Shown piece after piece: positions 33,819 through 42,431 of a stretch of 64,000 bases of DNA. The stretch is taken from the NCBI RefSeq assembly GCF_000739615.1, contig NZ_BATP01000056.1, positions 124,001 through 188,000 of the forward strand. Reading direction: 5' to 3'. The notes under the pieces are model-generated. The model was given only the letters and a program-made list of their open reading frames with translations, was not told the DNA's origin and made no database searches. Numbering within the stretch: position 1 is the stretch's first letter; each line of letters starts with the position of its first letter. Both the position numbers and the translations under genes were made by a program. The stretch is from Haloferula sp. BvORR071. GTDB lineage: Bacteria; Verrucomicrobiota; Verrucomicrobiia; Verrucomicrobiales; Akkermansiaceae.

Positions 33819-34870
33819 TCATCGTGCGCCGCATTCTTGCTACTGGCTTTGCCGTAATTTCTGCGGGGCTTGCCGCGGCGGCCCCGGGCGATGCCTTCCG
33901 CGAGCTCGACAAGGACCAGGACGGCCGGATCTCGCTGGAGGAGTTCTACGTCACCGGGCCACCGCCCCTGCATCCACGCATGCGCCAGGTCTTCGAGTCC
34001 TTCGACCCGGAGCACCGCGGCAACCTGGGGGCCGAGGAGGTGGCCAAGGTGGTGGATGCCGTTCGCAGCCTCCAGCCGAAGCTCGATCCTGCGGTGGATG
34101 GGACCTTTGCTGATATCCCGCTGCAGGTGCATGCGAAGTCGAAGCGCGCTTTCGTGAAGGCCCGCGTCAATGGAGTGGAGGGCACTTTCCTGGTCGATAC
34201 CGGGACCAGTGATACGATCGTCGATGCTGGCTTTGCCCGCCGGGCGGGCATCGATTTCGTCGAGATCTGCATGACCATCACCGGCGGGAACTACGGCAAG
34301 AAAGGCGATGTCGTCTCCTTGGTGAAGCTGCCGCAGATGGAGATCGGCGGCATCCGCTTCCGCGACTTCCACGCGGTGATGCGCGACGAGAGCAAGAAGC
34401 GCTCGGACTTCGAGGGCCAGCTCGATGGTATCCTAGGCGCCAACCTGCTCTTCGCCAAGCCGCTGACCCTCGACTACAAGAACGCCCGTCTGAGCTTTAC
34501 CGAAGAGCGGAGCAAGCCAGCCGACTTCGAGTTCGATCTCCTGCCGGAATATCCCAAGGTCCCGGTCGTCGCCGCCCAGCTCGACGGCACCGACATTCGC
34601 CTGATGCTCGACTCCGGTGCCGTGATCGGGGACACCCTACTCATCAACGAACCTTATCACGAGGCGTTGCGGGCTCTCGCGGGAGACGCGAGCGCGAAGG
34701 ACTACCAGTCCAAGGAGCTGCGCGTGTCCGGCAAGCTGCTGACTTCGGACAAGCGCTGCCTGCTGCGGCCCTTCGAGCACTCCGTCATCGGCGCAGTGTT
34801 CTTTGCCAGCCATCGGATCACTGTCGATCGTCCTGCCGGAAAGATCCGCATTTGGGCGGAGCCGGAGTAG
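33815..34870 (+). CDS. Secreted EF-hand / retropepsin-like aspartic protease
   Basis: This 351-residue protein has a signal peptide (MIIVRRILATGFAVISAGLAAAA). A calcium-binding EF-hand loop, DKDQDGRISLEE (residues 32-43), and a weaker second one near SFDPEHRGNLGAEE follow. Two aspartic-protease half-domains come next: FLVDTGTSDTIVD with D-T-G at 128-130, and RLMLDSGAVIGDT with D-S-G at 266-268, plus LDGILGANLLF. Retropepsin-like proteins of this kind occur across bacteria with few known substrates. The ATG overlaps the stop of the metzincin gene, so the two proteases are translationally coupled and probably work on the same target or on each other. Confidence 0.85.
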   Translation: MIIVRRILATGFAVISAGLAAAAPGDAFRELDKDQDGRISLEEFYVTGPPPLHPRMRQVFESFDPEHRGNLGAEEVAKVVDAVRSLQPKLDPAVDGTFADIPLQVHAKSKRAFVKARVNGVEGTFLVDTGTSDTIVDAGFARRAGIDFVEICMTITGGNYGKKGDVVSLVKLPQMEIGGIRFRDFHAVMRDESKKRSDFEGQLDGILGANLLFAKPLTLDYKNARLSFTEERSKPADFEFDLLPEYPKVPVVAAQLDGTDIRLMLDSGAVIGDTLLINEPYHEALRALAGDASAKDYQSKELRVSGKLLTSDKRCLLRPFEHSVIGAVFFASHRITVDRPAGKIRIWAEPE

Positions 34871-35082
34871 TTTGGTGAGCGTCAACTTTCTATGAAGCTA
34901 CAACGCAGTGGTGAAATCATACACGCTACGTGCGTAGAAGGATACAAGCTGCCTTGTGCTACCTTGGCGGCGACTTGAGCGGGCATCGCTTGATTCCGTT
35001 CGCGGTACCATGGCGCGAACGTCCCAAGCGGTTCAGCCGGGAAACTCTGTCTCTGCCGACCACCGCCTATCCCTCCCATAAA

Positions 35083-35280
35083 ATGGATATCAATACCCGC
35101 CTGCAGGATGACCTGCCTCCGGACTCAGGATCCGACTCCGGCCGCTACGAGGCGGAAGCACCGCCGAGCACCCGTGTCCCCGTCCCGCGGCCAACCTCGA
35201 AGCTCACCAAGCCGTCTCCGGCATCGAAAAAGTCCTCACTCCGGACGCTCCGCATTCTCCGCGATCTGCTGGGAGACTGA
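35083..35280 (+). CDS. Small basic hypothetical protein
   Basis: A 65-residue frame starts at the ATG at 35083 (MDINTRLQDDLPPDSGSDSGRY) after an AT-richer leader. It has an acidic N-terminus, a proline/threonine-rich middle and a basic C-terminus (KKSSLRTLRILRDLLGD). No domain or signal peptide is seen. It ends 2 bp from the convergent ExoD-like gene. It looks coding because its codon use resembles its neighbours, but the support is modest. Confidence 0.5.
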   Translation: MDINTRLQDDLPPDSGSDSGRYEAEAPPSTRVPVPRPTSKLTKPSPASKKSSLRTLRILRDLLGD

Positions 35281-35282
35281 GG

Positions 35283-35897
35283 TCAAGTCAGCGCCACCAG
35301 CGCGATGCTCACTGTGGCCGCGGTGATCGCGAAGCCGATCAGGGTCATAAGCCCATCCCGCGCGACGAGCGAGATACCGTAGGCCAGCAGTGCTGCGCCC
35401 ACGCCGATGCCACTCAGTGGGATGAACTCCGTGAGCGGACCGCAGATCGCAAGCAGCAGGCACAGCGCCGCCACCACCCGGTTGGTCTTAGGGCCCGCGA
35501 AGGCTTCCAGGCGCTGGGTCACGAACTTGTCGATCCACTTCGCCGGTTTTCGGGTCCATTTGCTCCCGGCCATCTTGAGGATGCGCTTGCTTGAGACTTT
35601 CCTCCGTAGGAACCAGCCCGGCAGCCAGAATTGATCCCGGCCGCAGAGGATCTGCACGGATACCAGGCCGACGAAGAGTCCGCTCAGGGTCCCCACGCTC
35701 GGGATATCGCTGATCCCCGGCGCGGACATCACTGTGCCTGCCAGCAGGATCAGCGGGCCGAAGGAGCGGCGGCCGATCGCGTTCATCAGGTCGTCCACCG
35801 AGACCTCCTCGCCTTGCTCCGCCGCCTCCTTGAAACGATCGAGCAGCTCGCCCATGCTCTTGGGCGGCTGGGTCTTGGTTTTGGGTTCCTCCGGCAT
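35283..35897 (-). CDS. exoD: ExoD-family exopolysaccharide-associated membrane protein
   Basis: This 204-residue protein has the ExoD layout: an N-terminal cytoplasmic segment (MGELLDRFKEAAEQGEEVSVDDLMNAIGRRSFGPLILLAGTVM) followed by several membrane spans, with GISDIPSVGTLSGLFVGLVSVQILCGRDQFWLP and IPLSGIGVGAALLAYGISLVARDG matching the family's conserved P-x-x-P/G-rich loops. ExoD is known from rhizobia as a protein needed for normal exopolysaccharide and alkaline tolerance, with no defined biochemistry. It is distant from the polysaccharide locus here and stands alone. Confidence 0.85.
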   Translation of the reverse strand: MPEEPKTKTQPPKSMGELLDRFKEAAEQGEEVSVDDLMNAIGRRSFGPLILLAGTVMSAPGISDIPSVGTLSGLFVGLVSVQILCGRDQFWLPGWFLRRKVSSKRILKMAGSKWTRKPAKWIDKFVTQRLEAFAGPKTNRVVAALCLLLAICGPLTEFIPLSGIGVGAALLAYGISLVARDGLMTLIGFAITAATVSIALVALT

Positions 35898-36014
35898 CCG
35901 TCACGCTCGGACCGGTCTAACCGATTGCAAGCAGGGATCGGCGCAGCAAGGGCAGGGGAGGGGTCTCTCAATTTTCGCCTTGTGGCCGCCCTCCGCACCT
36001 GAGGTGCTAGTCCC

Positions 36015-38072
36015 ATGCACCGCCCGTCTGCATTTTCCTTCGCCTTCCTCCTGCCGGCCCTCCACCTCGCCGCCATTTGTCCTGTCTCCGCCGAGGCCGC
36101 TCCGGAGGCTCCGAGCCTCGCGGCCCAGCGCTTTGGCACTTGGGGCTTCGACCTCAGCGGTCGCAATCTGGACGTGAAGCCGGGCGATGACTTCTACGAG
36201 TTTGCCAATGGCAAGTTCGTCGAGCGCACCGAGATCCCGCCGGACCGCGTGCGGATCGGCAACTTCGATCAGCTGGGGATCCTTTCGGAAGAGCGCGTGC
36301 GCGGGATCCTGGAAGACGCGGTGAAGAATCCCAATCCGGCCACCGCGAAGATCGCTGCCTTCTACGCCGCGTACATGAATGAAGAGCGCGCCGCGAAGCT
36401 GGGCAGCCAGCCGCTCGAGCCCGAGCTCGCCGCGATCAAGGCCGCCGCCAACCACGCGGAGCTCGCCGGCTTCCTCGGCAAGCCGGATAGCCTGAGCCGC
36501 GGCTTGTTCGGCGTGGGCATCGGCGCGGACCCCAAGGATCCGGCCCGCTATGTCGTTTCCTCTTCCACCGGTGGCCTCGGCCTGCCGGACCGCAATTCCT
36601 ATCTCAAGCAGGAAGCCAGCTACGTGAAGACCCGTGAGGCTTATGAGGTCTATGCCGCCCGTCTGTTAGAGCTGGTTGGCTGGCCGGAGCCCGCGGCGCG
36701 CGCCAAGGAGATCATGGCTTTCGAGACCAAGCTCGCCGAGGCGAGCTGGGAGCGCGCCGAGATGCGCGACCGCGACAAGACCTACAACCCGATGAGCCCG
36801 GGCGAGCTCGCCGCGCTCGTGGAGGGCTACGATGTGCCGCGCATGTTGGAGGGAAGCGGTGTGGCCGGCGTGGGCAAGATCGTGGTCTCCGACAAGTCGG
36901 CCTTCCCGAAGAAGGCCAAGATATTCGCCGAGACTCCGCTGGAAACGCTCAAGGCCTGGGCTGCCTTCGGAGCTGCGGATTCCGCCGCGCCTTTTCTTTC
37001 TCCGCCCTTCGTCGATGCCAGTTTCGAGTTCCGTGGCAAGGTGCTGACCGGCCAGGTCGAGCCGCTTGCCCGCTGGAAGCGCGCCGTCGCCGCCACCAAC
37101 GACGCGCTTGGTGAGGAAGTCGGCAAGGCCTACGTGGCCAAGTATTTCCCGGCCGAGTCGAAGCGCCAGATGCTCGATCTTGTCGCCAATGTCCGCAAGG
37201 CCCTCGCCATCCGCATCGACAAGCTCGACTGGATGAATGCGGAGACCAAGAAGGCCGCGCAGGAGAAGCTCGCGAAGATCAGCGTGAAGATCGGCTATCC
37301 CGATGTCTTCCGCGACTACTCCGCCTACCAGGTGTCCGCGGAGGATCTGCTGGGCAACATCCGCGGCAGCGCCAGCTTCGGCTGGAAGCGCCGCCTGGAT
37401 CGCCTGAATGACCCGGTGGACCGCAATGAGTGGGGCATGCCGCCGCAGAAGGTGAATGCCTATTACAACTCGGTGATGAACGAGATCGTCTTCCCCGCCG
37501 CGATCCTCCAGCCGCCTTTCTTCGATCCCCAGGCGGATCCCGCGGTGAACTACGGCGGCATCGGCGGCGTGATCGGCCACGAGATCAGCCACGGCTTCGA
37601 CGACCAGGGCCGCAAGTCGGATGGCGACGGTGTGCTCCAGGACTGGTGGACACCGCAGGATGCGGAGACCTTCAAGCAGCGCGCGGACAAACTCGGCGCG
37701 CAGTATGAGTCGATCGAGATCCTCCCCGGGCAGCACATCAACGGCAAGCTGACCATGGGCGAGAACATCGGCGACATGGGCGGCATCACCCTCGGCCTGG
37801 AGGCTTACCGCGCCTCGCTCGGTGGCAAGCCCGCGCCGGAGATCGATGGCACCACCGGCGACCAGCGCGTCTTCCTCGGCTGGGCGCAGGTCTGGCGCCA
37901 GAAGATCCGCAAGGAAGCACTGCAGAAGCAGCTCGACAGCGACCCGCATTCTCCCGCCATCGCCCGCGTGAACCTGGTCCTGCGGAACATCGACGCTTGG
38001 TACGATGCCTTCAAGATCCAGCCCGGCGACAAGCTCTACGTGAAGCCTGAGGACCGCGTCCGGATCTGGTAA
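36015..38072 (+). CDS. M13-family zinc metallopeptidase (neprilysin/PepO-like), secreted
   Basis: The 685-residue protein has a signal peptide (MHRPSAFSFAFLLPALHLAAICPVSA) and the M13 catalytic core. The zinc motif HEISH is at residues 522-526 in VIGHEISHGFDDQG. The third ligand is in GENIGDMGGITLGL (glutamate 583). The substrate-binding NAYYNSVMNEIVFPAAILQPPFF is intact. The length matches bacterial M13 enzymes, which cut short peptides in the periplasm or outside. The gene is single and ends before a large hairpin. CTG TTA GAG, part of the TGTTAGA word, occurs in frame at 36663-36671. Confidence 0.95.
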   Translation: MHRPSAFSFAFLLPALHLAAICPVSAEAAPEAPSLAAQRFGTWGFDLSGRNLDVKPGDDFYEFANGKFVERTEIPPDRVRIGNFDQLGILSEERVRGILEDAVKNPNPATAKIAAFYAAYMNEERAAKLGSQPLEPELAAIKAAANHAELAGFLGKPDSLSRGLFGVGIGADPKDPARYVVSSSTGGLGLPDRNSYLKQEASYVKTREAYEVYAARLLELVGWPEPAARAKEIMAFETKLAEASWERAEMRDRDKTYNPMSPGELAALVEGYDVPRMLEGSGVAGVGKIVVSDKSAFPKKAKIFAETPLETLKAWAAFGAADSAAPFLSPPFVDASFEFRGKVLTGQVEPLARWKRAVAATNDALGEEVGKAYVAKYFPAESKRQMLDLVANVRKALAIRIDKLDWMNAETKKAAQEKLAKISVKIGYPDVFRDYSAYQVSAEDLLGNIRGSASFGWKRRLDRLNDPVDRNEWGMPPQKVNAYYNSVMNEIVFPAAILQPPFFDPQADPAVNYGGIGGVIGHEISHGFDDQGRKSDGDGVLQDWWTPQDAETFKQRADKLGAQYESIEILPGQHINGKLTMGENIGDMGGITLGLEAYRASLGGKPAPEIDGTTGDQRVFLGWAQVWRQKIRKEALQKQLDSDPHSPAIARVNLVLRNIDAWYDAFKIQPGDKLYVKPEDRVRIW

Positions 38073-38090
38073 GGACAAAAGGCCGACCGA

Positions 38091-38144
38091 GGGATTCACC
38101 CCAGCGTAGCGGAATGGCTGCGCCATTCCGGCTGGGCGAATCCC
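38091..38144. repeat. Large imperfect hairpin downstream of the M13 gene
   Basis: Three nested pairings stack in 54 nt: GGGATTC with GAATCCC, CCAGC with GCTGG, and CGGAATGGC with GCCATTCCG around a TGC loop. A four-base bulge (GTAG) lies on the left side. It starts 19 nt after the M13 stop. No run of T follows directly, so it is not a standard terminator, though it could protect the mRNA 3' end. It may belong with the palindromic repeats just downstream. Confidence 0.5.
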
Positions 38145-38189
38145 CGCCATTGAAGGCAGGTTTTCATCTCCTTCAACGTCCCCCTTTTT

Positions 38190-38364
38190 TGCGGCCCTAG
38201 CCGCTTTCGGAGTGCGCGCCAGAATCGCCGCTTTGAGTGCGCGCGCTCCCCGCCCAACGCCACACGAGTTCTAGGTCGGTCCACCCACTCCGAGAAGTTC
38301 TGCGGCGTGCAGCTTCCTAGAACTCGTAAGCTCGCCTCCGAGGACATCCCCCTCAAAGCGGCGA
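38190..38364. repeat. REP-like palindromic repeat cluster
   Basis: Two units of the form TGCG-N-CGCTTT stand in tandem: TGCG-N8-CGCTTT from 38190, then TGCG-N12-CGCTTT ending at 38235. Another TGCG follows. Inverted partners lie to the right: TCGCCGCTTTGAG (38225-38237) pairs perfectly with CTCAAAGCGGCGA (38352-38364), and inside that ACGAGTTCTAGG (38264-38275) pairs with CCTAGAACTCGT (38316-38327). The element fills the gap between the M13 and MFS genes. The same TGCG/CGCTTT frame occurs in the repeats at 43045-43158 and 59342-59656. Confidence 0.6.
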
Positions 38365-38403
38365 GGCCGAAACTTCAGCCCCCAAAGTGGAGCAAAGGCT
38401 TCC

Positions 38404-39726
38404 CTAGTGCCTCACCAGTTGCCCCTCCATATCCTCTAGCGCGGTGCCCTTGGTCTCCGGCACCATCGTCTTCACCCACAGAAGTTGCAGGCACATCATG
38501 AAGGCGAAAAACGCGAACACCGCGCCGGGATGGAAAGAGCCGACCATCTTCGGAAAGAAGGTTGTGAGCAGTGCCGCGAAGACCCAGTGCGTCGCGCTGC
38601 CCAGCGATTGGCCCATCGCACGGTGCTCGTTCGGGAAGATCTCCGAGATGAAGACCCAGATCACCGCCCCCTGGCCGATCGCGTGCGCCGCGATGAAGGC
38701 GAAGATAAACGCCGGCACGATGCTATAGTTCTGAGTGTAGAAGGCCCATGACACGACTCCCAACGAGAGGATGTAGCCGAAGGATCCGATGTAAAGCAGC
38801 GTGCGCCGACCCAGCCGGTCAATCAGCCACAGCCCGGCGAAAGTGAAGATCAGGTTCGTCACCCCGATGCCGATCGAAGTCAGCATGGCCGTCTTTTCCC
38901 CCAAGCCGGTCATCTCGAAAATCCGCGGAGCGAAGTAGAGGATCGCATTGATCCCGGAGAGCTGGTTGAAGAAGGCAATGAGGAAGGCGAGAATGATCGG
39001 AGTCCTCAGCCGCTTGGACCAGAAGGGACCACTGGGTGCACCATGCGCCGAGTGGCTGCTAATGCGATTGACCGTCGCTTCGATCTCCTCATCGGGCACA
39101 TCCGGCGAGATCTGCCGCAGCACTTCCTTTGCTTTGCTCCGGTCGTTCTTCTTGCTGATTAGCCAGCGCGGACTCTCCGGCAGGCTGAAGCAGAGCGCGG
39201 TGTAGATCACCGAGGGAAAGGCCATGACCCCCAGCATCCAGCGCCAGGCATTCTCGCCAGTGCCCGCCAATGCCCAATTCGAGAAGAAGGCGACCACAAT
39301 GCCGAAGACGATGTTGAACTGGAACATGCCCGCCAGGCGGCCGCGTTTGTCCGGCGGCGCGATTTCCGAAATGAACAAGGGCGAGGCCACGGTGGAAATG
39401 CCAACGCCCACTCCGCCCAAGAAGCGTGCAATGCTGAAAACGTAGACATCCTGCGCCAGCGCTGAGCCCACCGCAGACAGCAGATAGAGTATGCCGATCC
39501 AGAGCAGCGTTTTCTTGCGACCGAACTTATCCGTCGGCCAGCCACCGATCAGCGAGCCGAGCACCATCCCGTAAAGCGCGGAACCGATCGCGATGCCGTG
39601 AGCCATGTCCTCCAGTCCCCACAAATGCTGGATCTTCTTCTCCGCCCCCGAGATGACGACCGTATCGAAGCCGAACAAGAAGCCGGCGAGGGCGGACGTG
39701 ATCGTCCAGAAGAATAGTTTGTTCAT
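38404..39726 (-). CDS. Sugar porter of the major facilitator superfamily
   Basis: This 440-residue protein has twelve predicted membrane spans and sugar-porter signatures: FLFGFDTVVISGAE in helix 1, GGWPTDKFGRKKTLL as the R-x-G-R-R/K loop, PESPRWLISKKND after helix 6, FNQLSGINAILYFAPRIFE in helix 7 and VPETKGTALEDME at the end. The family imports hexoses or related sugars with protons. The gene lies 67 bp downstream of a PfkB-type kinase gene on the same strand, so the pair probably imports and phosphorylates a hexose, most simply fructose. Confidence 0.92.
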   Translation of the reverse strand: MNKLFFWTITSALAGFLFGFDTVVISGAEKKIQHLWGLEDMAHGIAIGSALYGMVLGSLIGGWPTDKFGRKKTLLWIGILYLLSAVGSALAQDVYVFSIARFLGGVGVGISTVASPLFISEIAPPDKRGRLAGMFQFNIVFGIVVAFFSNWALAGTGENAWRWMLGVMAFPSVIYTALCFSLPESPRWLISKKNDRSKAKEVLRQISPDVPDEEIEATVNRISSHSAHGAPSGPFWSKRLRTPIILAFLIAFFNQLSGINAILYFAPRIFEMTGLGEKTAMLTSIGIGVTNLIFTFAGLWLIDRLGRRTLLYIGSFGYILSLGVVSWAFYTQNYSIVPAFIFAFIAAHAIGQGAVIWVFISEIFPNEHRAMGQSLGSATHWVFAALLTTFFPKMVGSFHPGAVFAFFAFMMCLQLLWVKTMVPETKGTALEDMEGQLVRH

Positions 39727-39793
39727 GGGTTTCGGGAACTAGAGGGTCTTGGAGGCGGTTGGGATGGGTTTTACGGAGAAGAGAAGGCTGGCT

Positions 39794-40708
39794 TTACGCG
39801 GATCGCAGAGCTTGGTCGTTGCCCCACTGGAATCTCTCCCTCAACGCCTCCGGTATCGGCGGGATCGCGCCCACGCAGGAGCACACGTGCGCGGCCACTT
39901 CATTGGCAGTCGCGGCGATCCACTCGGTCGGCCAGCCTTGCAGCATTCCCAGCGTGGTCGCCGCGGTGAAGGAATCGCCCGCACCGATGGTGTCTTTCAC
40001 CGTCGCTGGCAGCCCCGCATGTTCGCACCAGTGTTGGCCGTCCCAGAGCAGACTGCCATCCGCCCCGCGGGTGTAGGCGATCATCCGCAATTGGTAGCGC
40101 TCTAACAGCGCCGCCAATTGCTCGCGCACACTGCCGCGCAAATTCAGCAGCTCCGCGATCGCTGGCAGCTCGCTGTCGCTCAGCTTCATCACATTCGCCA
40201 GCTCCAGCGAATCGTGGATCAGCTCGGCTGAATAAAAGCTCTGGCGCAAATTCACATCGAAGACCCGCAGCGCTGCCGCGGGTGTCGCTTGCAGGAGCTG
40301 CCGGATCGCCGTGCGCGAGGATGCCGTGCGCTGCCCCAGCGTGCCGAAGCACACCGCGCTCGCCGCCGCCATCAGCTCCAGCGCCGCCGCTTGCACCGGG
40401 ATGCCATCCCAGGCCACGCCCTCGCGGATCGTGAAACAGGGCTGGCCATCCATTCCCAGCTCCACATCCACCGTCCCCGTCGGCCGCGCCACATCCACCG
40501 CGATCCCGTCCGTCGCCACACCCAGCTCGCCCAGGCACTCCAGCAGCCGCCGCCCCAAATCATCCGCGCCGATGCTGCTGACGATTGCTCCCCGTGCGCC
40601 CAGCGCCTGCGCATGGCAGGCGAAATTGGCCGGCGCCCCGCCCATCCTCGGCCCTGCCGGCAGGATGTCCCATAGCAGTTCGCCAAGTCCGATGACGAGT
40701 GGTCTCAT
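39794..40708 (-). CDS. PfkB-family carbohydrate kinase (probable fructokinase)
   Basis: The start is taken at the ATG at 40708 (MRPLVIGLGELLWDILPAGPRMGGAPANFA), giving 304 residues. The N-terminal PfkB signature GGAPANFACHAQALG and the C-terminal signature DTIGAGDSFTAATTLGML, with the catalytic aspartate in GAGD, are intact. Substrate-facing residues in GELLWD and GGAPANFA resemble fructokinases rather than ribokinases. The product would be hexose phosphate for glycolysis. It shares an operon with the sugar porter. An 8-bp hairpin ends at the start codon. Confidence 0.88.
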   Translation of the reverse strand: MRPLVIGLGELLWDILPAGPRMGGAPANFACHAQALGARGAIVSSIGADDLGRRLLECLGELGVATDGIAVDVARPTGTVDVELGMDGQPCFTIREGVAWDGIPVQAAALELMAAASAVCFGTLGQRTASSRTAIRQLLQATPAAALRVFDVNLRQSFYSAELIHDSLELANVMKLSDSELPAIAELLNLRGSVREQLAALLERYQLRMIAYTRGADGSLLWDGQHWCEHAGLPATVKDTIGAGDSFTAATTLGMLQGWPTEWIAATANEVAAHVCSCVGAIPPIPEALRERFQWGNDQALRSA

Positions 40709-40953
40709 GTGGGTTTCAAAAAAGCGCAACCCACACTCCGGCGGAGAACCGGTGGGGCTTGGGTTGGGAATGAGCTTGGTTGCCCGTCCCCGGACCTGAG
40801 AACCCCTTTCCGGGGAATATGTAAGTTTTCGGTGATTACACATCTGGCAACCTGTAAACGCCCCCTCCTGCGAAGCGCCGTTTTTTGAGGGAGGTCTTCG
40901 CGCACACGCTTTGGGCTAGCAGCGGTGCCTCTCACTCTCTATCCCTGCCAGTT

Positions 40954-42420
40954 ATGGGCAAGGCCGCCATCCTCCTTATCAGCCACCTCGCTTGCATCGC
41001 CGCAGGTGGTGCTTGGATCCGCAGCAGTTCCGCCTCTGCAAGCGACGCCGCAGGCAACCCCGCTGCCGCTGCCAAATCCGGCGAGCGCATCCCGCGCCCT
41101 GCCAGCAGCACGGCCGCCGACGGCAGCGCGATGGTCGAGCGTGCGCTCAGCGCCGCCAAGCCCGGTCCGCTCGCGGCCGAGTCGCTTGCGAAACTCGCCG
41201 CCGCCTACGCCCCGGGTGACGGCGAGAAGGCCGTCCGCCGCCTCACTGAAGACGGCTTGAGCCGCCCGCCCTCCGGCGACGAATTCTCCGCCGCCTTTCT
41301 CGCCTGGTTCCGCGATGATCCGAAGGCCGCCCTCCTGTATGTCATCAAGCTTGAGGGCATGTCCGATGAGCTGCTGAAGCTGGCTCTCGCGGGAATTCCC
41401 TTGGAAGAGCATCTCAAGCTGGTCCTCGGACTGGGCCGAGACCAGCGGTGGGGACACCTCGGAGAACTCTTGGGCACCCGTCTTGCCACCCTTGCCCCTG
41501 ACGATGCGGCGACCTTTTACAGAAGCAATATTGCCGGGAGTGAAAATACCTTCGCCCTGCGCACCTTGGTGCGTGGCTGGCCGAACGATGCGGAAGGCTT
41601 CCTCAAATTTGCCCTTGCCGCAGGGGATGTGGAACTGATCCGCAGCTACCTTATAGGCTCCGGGTCCTCATTGCAGGGAAGCGCCCTCTTGACCTTGCTC
41701 GATTCCCGCAACGATCTTCCCGAGTCGATCCAGAAGCTCCTCGCCGAAGGCGGCGAACTCCGCGGCCACCTCTACCGCTACGCCGATCCCTCAGTGCCGC
41801 TCGACAAGCGCATCGCCGAGATGGCAAACCTTGAATGGCTCAAGGACGCCACGCCGGAAAAGCTCCGCGAGGGCGCGCTCAAGCAGATCTCCACCGTCGA
41901 CATCAATGAGCTGATGCGCAACGGCCCGGACTACCGCTACGCCTTCCGCCACGGCGCGATGACGGCGGACGAGATCCTGGCCGAGGTGAAGGCGAAGTTT
42001 CCCGAACTCGCCGCCGCTTCCGACTACGAGACCCGCGTCCGCGTCTTCAATGAACTCGCCTCCGAGGATGCCGAGGCCGCCTTTGCCCTGATTTCCAACC
42101 TGCCGCAGGAGGAACGTAACCTCGCGGTCATCCACCAGTCGCGCTGGACCTTCCGCGATACCAGCCCGGACGCCTTCTTCGCGATGATCAACCTCGCGCC
42201 CGGCCCGGATAGCAGCGATGCCGCCACCCAGCGCGCCGATGCTTGGCAGAACTACGGCAGCTCTGCCTATGGGAGGTATGGCGACTACTATGTTGATTGG
42301 GTCCGCGAGCTTCCGCCCGGCGTGAATCGCGATGCCGCCCGCGCCAGCCTCGCCGCCGCCGCCCGCCAGCGGAAGAACGACGCCCTCGCCAAGGAATTCG
42401 AAAAGCCTGCCAGCCGCTAA
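40954..42420 (+). CDS. Secreted or membrane-anchored hypothetical protein, helical
   Basis: The 488-residue protein starts at the ATG at 40954 (MGKAAILLISHLACIAAGGAWI), which forms one N-terminal hydrophobic anchor. A Ser/Ala-rich linker follows, and then about 400 residues that look like repeated helical pairs (AFLAWFRDDPKAALLYVIKLEG, ALRTLVRGWPNDAEGFLKFAL, EDAEAAFALISNLPQEERNLAV), similar in feel to TPR or HEAT arrays. Proteins of this type are frequent in Verrucomicrobiota and have no known function. The next gene, 11 bp downstream, has a similar N-terminus. Confidence 0.75.
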   Translation: MGKAAILLISHLACIAAGGAWIRSSSASASDAAGNPAAAAKSGERIPRPASSTAADGSAMVERALSAAKPGPLAAESLAKLAAAYAPGDGEKAVRRLTEDGLSRPPSGDEFSAAFLAWFRDDPKAALLYVIKLEGMSDELLKLALAGIPLEEHLKLVLGLGRDQRWGHLGELLGTRLATLAPDDAATFYRSNIAGSENTFALRTLVRGWPNDAEGFLKFALAAGDVELIRSYLIGSGSSLQGSALLTLLDSRNDLPESIQKLLAEGGELRGHLYRYADPSVPLDKRIAEMANLEWLKDATPEKLREGALKQISTVDINELMRNGPDYRYAFRHGAMTADEILAEVKAKFPELAAASDYETRVRVFNELASEDAEAAFALISNLPQEERNLAVIHQSRWTFRDTSPDAFFAMINLAPGPDSSDAATQRADAWQNYGSSAYGRYGDYYVDWVRELPPGVNRDAARASLAAAARQRKNDALAKEFEKPASR

Positions 42421-42431
42421 GTTCTGCTGAA

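Noticed and set aside
36666-38150. 494-residue minus-strand open frame opposite the M13 gene
   Set aside because: The M13 catalytic motifs are on the plus strand. The antisense frame also runs into the hairpin region after the gene.
38096-38356. 86-residue minus-strand open frame in the palindromic repeat region
   Set aside because: It lies wholly in hairpins and REP-like repeats, and its Arg-rich composition follows from the repeats. No start context supports it.
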